From the NCBI GenBank assembly GCA_039177555.1, contig JBCDFV010000015.1, positions 24,664-88,663 on the forward strand: DNA of 64,000 bases, read 5' to 3'. Positions 1 through 11,097 of this stretch are shown piece by piece. The stretch is from JANQGH01 sp039177555. GTDB lineage: Bacteria; Pseudomonadota; Alphaproteobacteria; DSM-16000; Inquilinaceae. The notes below the pieces were generated by a model. That model worked only from the letters and a program-made list of their open reading frames with translations. It was not told where the DNA came from and ran no database searches. Each line of letters starts with the position of its first letter. Position 1 is the first letter of the stretch. A program made the position numbers and the translations under genes.

Positions 1-230
1 TGGTCAGCCGGTTCCGCGACGGCAGCTTGCCCATTCCGGCGTCCCTGGCGGATCTTCGTCAGCGCGCGGCGGACGACGCGGAAAGCCTGCGGCAATTGCG
101 CGCCGAGTGTCCCTGGCGTGTGCATTCCGCGGAGCTGGACGTGATGGTGGCGATCGACGTTCTCAACGACCCGTCGCTCTACCGCCAGGCGGTGGCGGCC
201 GCCTTGACTGGTACCGAGACGTCGGGCTGA
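1..230 (+). CDS. C-terminal fragment of an unidentified protein
   Basis: The reading frame is open from the left edge of the window and ends at a TGA at 228-230, so only the last 75 or so residues are present. An in-frame TTG at 27 is not needed as a start because the frame continues upstream. The fragment is Ala/Arg/Leu-rich and probably helical, with no motif I recognise. It lies just upstream of rpmG, separated by a promoter-like sequence, so it is probably not in the same transcription unit. I do not assign a function. Confidence 0.55.
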   Translation, partial: VSRFRDGSLPIPASLADLRQRAADDAESLRQLRAECPWRVHSAELDVMVAIDVLNDPSLYRQAVAAALTGTETSG

Positions 231-261
231 GGGGCTGAGCCGCTGGCCAGGCGGCTCGTGC

Positions 262-289
262 TTGACTTGTCAGCGCGCGTGACTATGTT
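262..289 (+). promoter_or_regulatory. Probable sigma-70-type promoter of rpmG
   Basis: TTGACT at 262-267, a 16-base spacer, then TATGTT at 284-289, about 50 bases upstream of the rpmG ATG. Spacing and hexamers are close to the housekeeping consensus. Transcription start is not determined. Confidence 0.45.
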
Positions 290-340
290 CGCCACCTGCC
301 TTTGACGGGCCCTGGGCCCATCGAACACGGAATTTGAGCC

Positions 341-508
341 ATGGCAAAACCCAACAGCATCAAGATCCGCATGGTCAGCACCGCGGATACCGGCTTCTTC
401 TACGTCACGAAGAAGAACCCGAAGGTCCAGACGGAGAAGATGAGCTTGCGCAAGTACGATCCGGTGGCGCGCAAGCATGTCGAGTTCAAGGAAGCCAAGA
501 TCAAATAG
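341..508 (+). CDS. rpmG: 50S ribosomal protein L33
   Basis: A 55-residue basic protein of the bacterial L33 family, a component of the large ribosomal subunit near the E site. The N-terminus MAKPNSIKIRMVSTADTG and the YVTKKNP segment are typical of proteobacterial L33. The protein lacks the CXXC pairs of zinc-binding L33 forms, as expected for this branch. Length is normal for the family. The ATG at 341 is the only sensible start. The gene is monocistronic: a promoter-like element lies upstream and a perfect intrinsic terminator follows 46 bases after the stop. Confidence 0.96.
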   Translation: MAKPNSIKIRMVSTADTGFFYVTKKNPKVQTEKMSLRKYDPVARKHVEFKEAKIK

Positions 509-554
509 CCCGTGCCGGGCGCCGATAGGCGCCTGCCAGGTATTGAGATGACCG

Positions 555-581
555 GGCCGTTCCCGCCGGGGAACGGCCTTT
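555..581 (+). terminator. Intrinsic terminator after rpmG
   Basis: A perfect 10-bp stem, GGCCGTTCCC (555-564) with GGGAACGGCC (569-578), a four-base loop and a short T run (579-581). It sits between rpmG and dinB, ending the L33 transcript and separating it from the polymerase gene. Confidence 0.75.
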
Positions 582-628
582 GTCATGTCGGCCCTTGTTG
601 TGCTGGTCTTGCACCGTAGAATTGGGCC

Positions 629-1912
629 ATGGGCGCGACGGACCATATCTGCCGCGACTGCGGCGCGGCCGGATCGGCCGACCCCGCCCCTGCCCGCTGC
701 CCGAATTGCCGGTCGACCAAGCTGGTCAGCCATGACGAGTTGAACACGCTGACGATCGCCCATATCGACTGTGACGCGTTTTACGCGGCGATCGAGAAGC
801 GCGACGACCCCAGCCTTAAGGACAAGCCGGTGCTGATCGGCGGCGGACGGCGTGGCGTGGTGTCGACCGCCTGTTACATTGCCCGGCTATACGGCTGTCA
901 CTCGGCCCAGCCCATGTTCAAGGCGCTGAAGGCCTGTCCGGACGCCGTCGTCATCCCGCCGGACTTCAAGAAGTACAGCGCTGCCGGGCGCGAGGTGCGC
1001 GCATTGATGCAAAGCCTGACGCCGCTGGTCGAGCCGATCTCGATCGACGAGGCGTTTCTCGATCTGGGCGGCACGGCGCGGGTGCATGGCCGCAGCCCGG
1101 CGCAAAGCTGTATTTGGCTGGCGCACGAGGTCGAACGGCAGATCGGCATCACGGTGTCCGTCGGCCTCAGCTTCAACAAGTTCCTGGCCAAGATGGCCTC
1201 GGACCTGGACAAGCCGCGCGGGTTTTCGGTGGTCGGCCGGCAAGAGGCGCTGGATTTCCTGGCCGATCAGCCGATCAGCGCCATGTGGGGGGCGGGCAAG
1301 GCGTTGCAGGCCCGGCTGAAGGCCGACGGCATTCGCACGATCGGACAGTTGCGTCGGTTTGACGAACGCCAGTTGGTCGACCGCTACGGTTCGATCGGCA
1401 GTCGACTCTGGTCCTTCGCCCGTGCCGACGATCGACGCCGGGTCGAACCCGGTCGTGGCGCCAAGAGCATCTCGTCGGAGACGACCCTCAACGTCGACAT
1501 TAGCGACGGCGATGCGCTCGCCCAGGTGCTCTGGCCCTTGTGCGAGAAGGTCGCGGAGCGCCTGAAAGCCAAGCATCTGGCGGGCAAGACCGTGGTGCTG
1601 AAGCTGAAGACCGGTAGTTTCAAGCTGCTGACGCGCAGCCATACGCTGCCCGCGCCGACGCAACTGGCGGAAACGCTTTATCGGATCGCCCTGCCGATGC
1701 TGAAGGCGGAAACGACGGGCCCGAGCTTTCGGCTGGTCGGCATTGGGGTATCGGAGATCACGGACGATGAGAAGGCCGACCCGCCGGACCTCATTGACCC
1801 GGCAATCACCCGCCGGCGCGACGTGGAACGCGCCATCGATGCCGTTCGCGCCAAACTCGGCACGCAGGCCATCGCGAAAGGCCGCGGGTTCAAGACGGAA
1901 ACGCGGCGCTGA
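629..1912 (+). CDS. dinB: DNA polymerase IV (Y family) with N-terminal zinc ribbon
   Basis: 427 residues. Translesion DNA polymerase of the DinB branch, acting at lesions or stalled forks. The catalytic palm carries the IAHIDCDAFYAAIE motif (about residues 43-56) and SIDEAFLDL (about 138-146), which supply the metal-binding acidic residues. A little-finger domain follows from about residue 290. The first 40 residues form an extra module with a CX2C-X12-CX2C pattern (Cys 8, 11, 24, 27), a probable zinc ribbon. Many alphaproteobacterial Pol IV proteins have this extension and E. coli DinB lacks it. No umuD-like partner lies nearby. The gene is convergent with the EipB-like gene 21 bases downstream. 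Confidence 0.93.
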   Translation: MGATDHICRDCGAAGSADPAPARCPNCRSTKLVSHDELNTLTIAHIDCDAFYAAIEKRDDPSLKDKPVLIGGGRRGVVSTACYIARLYGCHSAQPMFKALKACPDAVVIPPDFKKYSAAGREVRALMQSLTPLVEPISIDEAFLDLGGTARVHGRSPAQSCIWLAHEVERQIGITVSVGLSFNKFLAKMASDLDKPRGFSVVGRQEALDFLADQPISAMWGAGKALQARLKADGIRTIGQLRRFDERQLVDRYGSIGSRLWSFARADDRRRVEPGRGAKSISSETTLNVDISDGDALAQVLWPLCEKVAERLKAKHLAGKTVVLKLKTGSFKLLTRSHTLPAPTQLAETLYRIALPMLKAETTGPSFRLVGIGVSEITDDEKADPPDLIDPAITRRRDVERAIDAVRAKLGTQAIAKGRGFKTETRR

Positions 1913-1933
1913 GTCCCATCTGCCGTTGGCGGC

Positions 1934-2731
1934 TCAGCAGCTCGACTGGTCGATGGGCTCTAAAAACACCGGCGTGGCGGACATCGCGAAAGTACCGTAG
2001 TCGACGATCATCTGGCGGACGACGCCGTTATCCAGCACCTCGATGCTGAGTTCGACGTTCGGTTCCGGCGATTGCGAGTGGAGATCGAAATAGGCCAGGT
2101 TGATCGACCAGCCCGGACGCATCAGCAAGGGCGAGATCACCCGCGCCTCCAGCCCCGGCGCCTCGAAGCTGGCGCCGATGACGCTTGATACCTCCGAAAG
2201 GCCGCCCTCGCTGGTTCCGTCGAACACTTCCGCAACGAAAAACCGCTCGCCGGCATGCGCGCGTTCGAGCAGTTCCAAGCTGTGCGCGGTCGGAAACAGC
2301 GTGCCGGCCGGCAGCGCCATCTCCAGCCCGTTGGGAGTTCGGTAGCGGGCGCGGCCCCCCTCCTCTCCGACGATGGCCTCGCCTACGAACTCCTCATCAA
2401 CCAACCCATTGAGCAGATTGCGGGATTCAAACTCCAGTTCCGAACCGTCCAGGGTCTCCAGCGCGGTGAACTCCGAGCCGATGCGGATCGTGCCGCCTTC
2501 CTGGTCCAACAGATCGATCTGGTAGTTCTGCTCGATCACCCAGCCGTCACAGCCCTGATCCCAGGTGAAGGTCATGTTGCCGTCGAGCCCGCCGATGTTG
2601 CCGGCACCAGGCCGGCTCTCAAGCGACAGCTCGTAGACGGCATGATGCGGCACGATCTCCCAACCGAGAGCGGGGCTGGTGATCAGCGCGAAGGGAAGGC
2701 CAAGGGCGGCGAGCCTGAAAGGTCCGAGCAT
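1934..2731 (-). CDS. EipB-like periplasmic protein (DUF1849), copy 1
   Basis: 265 residues with a clear signal peptide (MLGPFRLAALGLPFALITSPALG). The mature part looks like a beta-rich DUF1849 domain, the family of Brucella EipB, a periplasmic protein needed for envelope integrity. In that family a disulfide joins an N-terminal-half Cys to a Cys near the C-terminus. Here Cys61 (in WDQGCDGW) and the final residue Cys265 fit that pattern. A longer in-frame start exists at 2821, but the ATG at 2731 puts the signal peptide at the true N-terminus. A second, diverged copy is transcribed just upstream on the same strand. Confidence 0.78.
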   Translation of the reverse strand: MLGPFRLAALGLPFALITSPALGWEIVPHHAVYELSLESRPGAGNIGGLDGNMTFTWDQGCDGWVIEQNYQIDLLDQEGGTIRIGSEFTALETLDGSELEFESRNLLNGLVDEEFVGEAIVGEEGGRARYRTPNGLEMALPAGTLFPTAHSLELLERAHAGERFFVAEVFDGTSEGGLSEVSSVIGASFEAPGLEARVISPLLMRPGWSINLAYFDLHSQSPEPNVELSIEVLDNGVVRQMIVDYGTFAMSATPVFLEPIDQSSC

Positions 2732-2816
2732 GATGGTCCCGATGTGACGGCTTATGTGACAATAGTCATCCGGCGGCCGCGAACCAACGCCGGGAATGAG
2801 GTTTTTTGATGGGAAG

Positions 2817-2844
2817 GACACGGGGCCTGTCGACAGCCCGTGTC
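2817..2844 (-). terminator. Hairpin after the second EipB-like gene
   Basis: GACACGGG (2817-2824) pairs with CCCGTGTC (2837-2844) around a self-complementary inner part, directly after the stop of the upstream EipB-like gene. No T run follows on the minus strand, so it may be a weak or factor-assisted terminator or an RNA-stabilising hairpin. Confidence 0.35.
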
Positions 2845-2845
2845 G

Positions 2846-3604
2846 TTAGCAGTCGGCGGGCGCCACGAACTCGATCGCCAATATGCTGATCGACAGGCGA
2901 AGGTCGCCGGCCTGAAACTCCATCGATCGCGCGATGCCGTTTTCCAACAGGTCGACATGGACCTGGTAACGCATATCGCCGTCGCCGCCATCGTTGAAAT
3001 AGGCAAGCGTGACCGGCCAGCCGCGATGGCCCAGAAGGCCGGCAGTCGTGCCCGCCGGCGGGGCATCGAACGGATCGCCGATCACGGCGGTCACTTGCAC
3101 AACCTGATGGCCGTCGACGCCGCTGAACACCGGAACCGAGAAGTATCGATCGCCGGATTCCGCGTGGTCGATCAAGGCCGAGGTGAACTGCGTCGGGAAC
3201 AGGGTCTCAGGCTCCATCCGCAACACTGTGCTCTCGGACCCGGTGAAGACCGCGCGTCCGCTATAGGCATTCATGACGGCGGTGCCCTGAACATTATCTG
3301 GGGACCCGTCGCGTTGCGTCGTCATGTCGAACTGGTATTCGGTCGCGTCCATCGATTCGCGTGTCGAGGTCTGCCAAGACATGACCTGGTTGTCGGGGAG
3401 TTCGAACTCCGCATCCTGGCTGTACACCCAGTCGCGGCATTCGCGACCGAGCCGCTGCCTGATCTCGCCGGCCTCTCTGCCGCTATCGCCAGCGACGACC
3501 CGATAGGTCGCGTCATAGAGCGCGATTTCGGCAGCTTGTAGTGGCATCAGCGACGCCGACGTCGCAGCCGTAAGAACTATCGTGTACAGACCAGACCGGA
3601 CCAT
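2846..3604 (-). CDS. EipB-like periplasmic protein (DUF1849), copy 2
   Basis: 252 residues from the ATG at 3604. An ATG at 3610 is also in frame, but AAAGGA lies about 8 bases before 3604 and too close to 3610. The N-terminus is a signal peptide ending near LQAAE. The mature domain shows the same pattern as its neighbour: a WVYSQDAEFEL-like strand after Cys56, a LFPTQFTSALI-like segment, and a Cys as the last residue (Cys252) for the expected disulfide. The two copies are clearly diverged. Its role is inferred to be in the periplasm or envelope. Confidence 0.76.
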   Translation of the reverse strand: MVRSGLYTIVLTAATSASLMPLQAAEIALYDATYRVVAGDSGREAGEIRQRLGRECRDWVYSQDAEFELPDNQVMSWQTSTRESMDATEYQFDMTTQRDGSPDNVQGTAVMNAYSGRAVFTGSESTVLRMEPETLFPTQFTSALIDHAESGDRYFSVPVFSGVDGHQVVQVTAVIGDPFDAPPAGTTAGLLGHRGWPVTLAYFNDGGDGDMRYQVHVDLLENGIARSMEFQAGDLRLSISILAIEFVAPADC

Positions 3605-3915
3605 GCGCATGTCCTTTCAATCGATGGTCATGCCCGTCCCCGACTATGGAAAATATCGGGCCTTATTGTCTTGGCGCCAATAGTCTTGTGGTCTAGCGGC
3701 TGAAATTCTGTTGCAAAACGCACAGTCTCGCCTTCGCCGGGTCAAACTACTCGCGGTGATAGATGATCGTGCTGCCAAACCGGCATCTTCGATGGTGTCG
3801 GCGCGGGACATCGGTTCTAGGCGCTCAAATCACCACGCCGACCAAGTCGGCCGCGCATTTTACACTCCCGTATCGTATGATATCCCGGCGATGACGCGGA
3901 GACTGGGGAAGCAAG
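3605..3915. other. Intergenic region between divergent genes, little structure
   Basis: About 310 bases between the divergent EipB-like and MBL genes, presumably holding both promoters. The only pattern I see is TATCGTATGATA (3871-3882), a short dyad 33 bases before the MBL start that could be an operator. No tRNA, terminator or credible small ORF was found. Confidence 0.4.
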
Positions 3916-4794
3916 ATGATTGAGACAGATGCGCCGACCCTGGCGGTGCGATCCTTCTTTGACGGCGCCACAAACACCGTCAGCCATGTTGCCTACGATG
4001 AAACGACCCGACGGGCGGCGATCATCGATCCCGTGCTCGACTACGATCCGGCATCTGGGCGCATCGCCACAGGGTCCGCCGACACCCTGGTCGATGCAGT
4101 CGAAAGCGGCAATCTGGCCGTCGAGTGGATCTTGGAAACGCACGCCCATGCCGACCATCTGTCCGCCGCGCCCTACTTGAGAGAGCGGTTGGGCGGCCGG
4201 ATCGGCATCGGGCGCCATATCACCGCGGTTCAGGACGCGTTTGGCCAGATCCTGGCGCTAGGGCCAGACTTCGTGCCGGACGGGCGCCAGTTCGACCATC
4301 TGTTCGACGATGGCGAGACCTTCAGGCTGGGCGACATTGACGCAACCGTGATGGCCACGCCCGGCCACACGCCGGCCTGCGTGACATATGTGATCGGCGA
4401 CGCCGCCTTTGTCGGCGACACGCTGTTTCAGCCCGATTTCGGCACCGCCCGCTGCGACTTTCCCGGTGGCGACCCGCGCGATCTCTATCGCTCGATCCAC
4501 CGAATTCTCTCTCTGCCGCCGGAAACGCGCCTGTTCACCTGCCACGACTACATGCCCGGCGGGCGCGAGCCGGCCTGGGAAAGCACGGTGGCTGAACAAT
4601 CCGCCAAGAACATCCATGTCGGCAACGGCGCGAGCGAAGAGGACTTCGTCGCCATGCGCACGCAGCGTGACGCGGTGTTGTCGATGCCGCGCCTGATATT
4701 GCCGTCGATCCAGGTGAACATTCGCGCTGGCGATTTGCCTGAGCCGGAGGATAATGGAGTCCGCTATCTTAAAATCCCGCTGAACGCGCTCTAG
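3916..4794 (+). CDS. MBL-fold hydrolase, persulfide-dioxygenase (ETHE1/Blh) type
   Basis: 292 residues. Metallo-beta-lactamase fold with the metal motif THAHADH (His76, His78, Asp80, His81), a later ATPGHTPAC His near residue 151, a VGDTLF Asp and a CHDY His. The pattern and length fit the ETHE1-like persulfide dioxygenase/Blh group, which oxidises glutathione persulfide to sulfite and glutathione in hydrogen sulfide detoxification. It is followed after 19 bases by a DUF442 gene. The two domains are fused in the Blh proteins of Xylella and Agrobacterium, which supports the call. A BigR-type repressor gene, usual in that context, is not visible here. Confidence 0.82.
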   Translation: MIETDAPTLAVRSFFDGATNTVSHVAYDETTRRAAIIDPVLDYDPASGRIATGSADTLVDAVESGNLAVEWILETHAHADHLSAAPYLRERLGGRIGIGRHITAVQDAFGQILALGPDFVPDGRQFDHLFDDGETFRLGDIDATVMATPGHTPACVTYVIGDAAFVGDTLFQPDFGTARCDFPGGDPRDLYRSIHRILSLPPETRLFTCHDYMPGGREPAWESTVAEQSAKNIHVGNGASEEDFVAMRTQRDAVLSMPRLILPSIQVNIRAGDLPEPEDNGVRYLKIPLNAL

Positions 4795-4813
4795 CGCTTG
4801 AGGAACCGGACCT

Positions 4814-5230
4814 ATGCAGCTGCTTTGGCTCGACGACGAAACGGCGATCTGCGGTGCCATCGGTCCCGACGCGATACCGGGCGCGGCCGAGGCCGGCGTG
4901 CGCGCGATCATCAACAACCGGCCTGATGGTGAAGAACAGCATCAGGCAAGGTCCGACAGCATCGCGGCCGCGGCCAAGCAGCAGGGTCTCGATTACCGAT
5001 TCGTGCCCATCAGCATGCGGGAACTGTCGCCGCAGGACGTCGAGGACATGCGCACGGCGCTGAACGAGACGCCGGCACCTCGGGTGGCCTTTTGCCGCAG
5101 CGGGTCTCGTTCTTACATACTCTGGGCGCTGGCCAATGCCGGCACGGAGGCCGAGTTGGAAGAGATGATCGAGCAGGCGGCCGGCCGCGGCTTTGACATC
5201 AGCGTCGCGCGGCTGTTGGCACAGCGCTAA
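4814..5230 (+). CDS. DUF442 / TIGR01244 family sulfur transferase
   Basis: 138 residues of the dual-specificity-phosphatase-like DUF442 fold found as the N-terminal half of Blh. The active loop FCRSGSRS places the catalytic Cys at residue 94, matching the Cys-X-X-G-X-R-S pattern of these rhodanese-like transferases. Expected role: moving persulfide sulfur to or from the dioxygenase encoded immediately upstream. The genes are 19 bases apart and probably cotranscribed. Start ATG at 4814. Confidence 0.84.
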   Translation: MQLLWLDDETAICGAIGPDAIPGAAEAGVRAIINNRPDGEEQHQARSDSIAAAAKQQGLDYRFVPISMRELSPQDVEDMRTALNETPAPRVAFCRSGSRSYILWALANAGTEAELEEMIEQAAGRGFDISVARLLAQR

Positions 5231-5255
5231 CGGACGGTCCCGCGGTTCGATACCA

Positions 5256-5876
5256 TTGGCTGGTCCCGATTTGCCGTTTCCGGCAGATGCACATGTCTGG
5301 CAACGACTGCTGTCCGGGCGGCGGATCGACCTGCTGAACCCCTCGCCGATCGATTTTGAGCTGGACGACATCGCCTTTGCCCTGTCGCGGGTCGCGCGCT
5401 GGGGCGGGCAGACCAGCGGCGAGCATCTCTATTCGGTCGCCCAGCACTCGCTGATGGTGACCGACATCGGCTGCAAGCTGTCCAAGAACGGCTTATCCGC
5501 TCGGTTGCAACTGGCCCATCTGGTCCACGACGCCGAGGAAGGGTTCGTTTCCTTCGATCCGATCAGCCCGCTGAAGCCGCATCTTGGGCCGGCCTATCAA
5601 GAGATCGCGGCGCGAACCCGGCGGGCGGTACATCTGCGCGTCGGCCTGCCGGCGGAGCTGCCGGCAAGTTGGAAGCGCCTGATCAAGCGGGCGGACCGCA
5701 TCGCGGCCGCGACCGAGGCCGTCAGCGTTGCCGGCTACCAGTATTACGAGATCCGGCGGGTTCTGAAGATCCGCGCCGATCCGCTGCCGCGTCAGGTCGC
5801 GGCCTGGCCAAGCGCGGAGGCGTACGAGAAGTACAAGACCCGTCTGCACCGGCTTTGTGCTGAAGCCCAGAACTAA
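5256..5876 (+). CDS. HD-superfamily hydrolase, YfbR-like
   Basis: About 206 residues from a TTG at 5256; a longer frame starts with an ATG at 5193 but overlaps the DUF442 gene. The protein has the segment RRIDLLNPSPIDFELDDIA, then SVAQHS and HLVHDAEEG, the His and His-Asp metal ligands of HD phosphohydrolases. This subgroup, common in alphaproteobacteria, is related to 5'-nucleotidase YfbR. The substrate is probably a nucleotide, but that is inference. It follows the sulfur genes on the same strand and may share their transcript. The start is uncertain; the catalytic core is clear. Confidence 0.8.
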   Translation: MAGPDLPFPADAHVWQRLLSGRRIDLLNPSPIDFELDDIAFALSRVARWGGQTSGEHLYSVAQHSLMVTDIGCKLSKNGLSARLQLAHLVHDAEEGFVSFDPISPLKPHLGPAYQEIAARTRRAVHLRVGLPAELPASWKRLIKRADRIAAATEAVSVAGYQYYEIRRVLKIRADPLPRQVAAWPSAEAYEKYKTRLHRLCAEAQN

Positions 5877-6014
5877 AACCCGGCGATTTCATCCCCTTGA
5901 TGAACTTTTTATTGCGCTGCACGGAAGAGCGGGGCAAACCTAGCTTGTGCTATGTCTCTGATTCTTCATTGGATTTGGAGACCGGCTTGAGTGGCGGAGG
6001 GGGAACGGCGACCA

Positions 6015-6515
6015 ATGACGCGCCGTGTCACGTTGGCAATACTGGTGACCGCCTGGTTTTGCGTCGGCAGCGCCCGGGCGCAGGACGGTGTCGAGTTCGT
6101 CGGCACGTTCGGATCCTGGGACGTACGCACGGCGCAAACGCCCGATGGCCAGATCTGCGCGGCGCGGGCGCTGCATCCCGAAATCAGGTTCGGCGACATC
6201 TTCTGGGCCTACAACACAGCACTGGCGGACAGCCAGCCCTTCGGCTATCTGGCGATCGACCCGCGCCTCTTGCTGTCCAGCGGCGACGCGCGCGCGACCA
6301 TCGACGGGGAAGCCAGCTTTGCCCTGTCCCGGGCCGCGGATGGCTATGCCTATTCCCAACCCGACGATGACGAGCGCCTGTTCACGCTGATGCGCGAGGG
6401 TCTGGTCATGGTCGTGCGGCTTGGCGGCAACGGCGCGGAAGACGAGATCGACGTCTCCCTTCTCGGCTTCACCTTGGCCACGAACGCGGCCTTGGCTGCC
6501 TGCGGCACCCGTTAG
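6015..6515 (+). CDS. Secreted protein of the invasion-associated locus B (IalB) family
   Basis: 166 residues with a signal peptide (MTRRVTLAILVTAWFCVGSARAQ). The mature domain starts with FGSWDVRTAQTPDGQICAARA and ends near ALAACGTR. The GxWxV opening, the two Cys residues and the closing strands are typical of IalB-like proteins. Despite the name, most family members are in free-living alphaproteobacteria and their function is unknown, probably periplasmic. An upstream in-frame GTG at 5991 exists; the ATG at 6015 gives the better signal peptide. Confidence is moderate for the family and low for any role. Confidence 0.66.
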   Translation: MTRRVTLAILVTAWFCVGSARAQDGVEFVGTFGSWDVRTAQTPDGQICAARALHPEIRFGDIFWAYNTALADSQPFGYLAIDPRLLLSSGDARATIDGEASFALSRAADGYAYSQPDDDERLFTLMREGLVMVVRLGGNGAEDEIDVSLLGFTLATNAALAACGTR

Positions 6516-6587
6516 CAGACGGACGTCCTTGCCCGGCGGGCCGTTCATGCCCATTGTTGATCCCAACCGTTGGGCGACCCGACAACG

Positions 6588-7228
6588 ATGCGTATCGATA
6601 TCTTTTTTGACCTGATCTGCCCGTGGTGCTTCATCGGCAAGCACCGGCTGGAGGCGGCGCTGGCCCTGCGCCCGGAACGGCCGGCGGAGCTTAGCTGGCA
6701 GCCATTTCAGCTGAACCCGGACATGCCGGTAAACGGCATGCCGCGCAAGGCCTATCTGGACGCCAAGTTCGGCGGGCCGGAACATGCCGGGCAGGTTTAT
6801 TCCATGATCCGCGAAACCGCCGCCAAGGACGGCATCGAACTCGACATCGACAGGATCGCCCGCACGCCCAACACGTTGGACGGCCATCGCCTGGTGCGGC
6901 TGTTCCAGCGCACCGGCGCCGACACGCCGGCACTGGTGGAGAGGATCTTCAGCGCCTACTTTCAGGAAGGCGCGGATATCGGGCGCCACGACGTGCTGGC
7001 CGATCGGGCGTCGGCGTGCGGCGAGACGCGCAAGCTGATCGTGCAGTATCTGGAAAGCGATGAGGATCGAAACGCCGTGCTCGCGGTCGACCACGCCGCC
7101 CGCCAGATGGGCATTCAGGGCGTGCCCTGTTTCGTGGTCGACCGGCGCTTCGCCGTTTCCGGCGCCCAGGAACCAAGCGCCTTCCTGCCTGTTTTCGACC
7201 TGGCGATGGACCCGGACAAGGCGCCCGC

Positions 7229-7232
<4 letters not shown>
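6588..7232 (+). CDS. DsbA-family oxidoreductase (FrnE-like)
   Basis: 214 residues with a thioredoxin fold and CPWC active site at residues 11-14 immediately after the first strand. The cis-Pro loop is GVPCFVV in the C-terminal half, and a long helical insert lies between. This is the DsbA/FrnE/2-hydroxychromene-carboxylate-isomerase-like cytoplasmic group; no signal peptide is present. The likely role is thiol-disulfide exchange. The ATG at 6588 is chosen because the motif MRIDIFFDLICPWC is the family N-terminus. Its TAA overlaps the stop of the convergent mfd gene (shared TTAA at 7229-7232). Confidence 0.85.
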
Positions 7233-10714
<3,482 letters not shown>

Positions 10715-10718
10715 GGTT

Positions 10719-11036
10719 TCAGCGCTTGTTCGGTTCACGCTTATGGGCGACGAGCAAGTCGGCGACCGGCGATTTCAGCCGGTCCGGCACCGGCTCGCGG
10801 CCCGTGATCCAGTTGTAGAGGTCGGGGTCGCTTTCCTCGATCAGGCGCCGGTAGCTATGCAGTTCGTCCCAGCCGAAGCTCGCCAAGTGGCGGTCAGCGA
10901 ACCCGCCGAGCAGCAGGTCGGCCTCGCGCGTGCCGCGATGCCAGCTTCGAAAGGTGAGCTGGCGCCGGAACGCGTCGATATCGTCCGGCGTATCGGCGGC
11001 GAACACGCCTTTCTGTTTTTGGCCTTTGACGGACAT
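10719..11036 (-). CDS. sdhE: FAD assembly factor SdhE (DUF339)
   Basis: 105 residues. SdhE helps attach FAD covalently to the flavoprotein subunit of succinate dehydrogenase. The family RGxxE motif is present as RGTRE at residues 34-38, followed by DLLLGGFADRHL. The C-terminal tail is longer than in E. coli, as in other alphaproteobacteria. Start ATG at 11036 (MSVKGQKQKG); a much longer open frame upstream reads antisense into recG and is not used. It is divergent from recG, with 61 bases between starts, and upstream of mfd in a common alphaproteobacterial arrangement. Confidence 0.9.
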   Translation of the reverse strand: MSVKGQKQKGVFAADTPDDIDAFRRQLTFRSWHRGTREADLLLGGFADRHLASFGWDELHSYRRLIEESDPDLYNWITGREPVPDRLKSPVADLLVAHKREPNKR

Positions 11037-11097
11037 TCCTCTACCCTGGCGGTTCACCGATCCCAGCTTCGGCCCGAGACGATATAGAGCCGCCACG

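Noticed and set aside
3605..3915. Possible tRNA in the intergenic region
   Set aside because: No acceptor stem, no GGTTCGA-like T loop and no CCA end on either strand.
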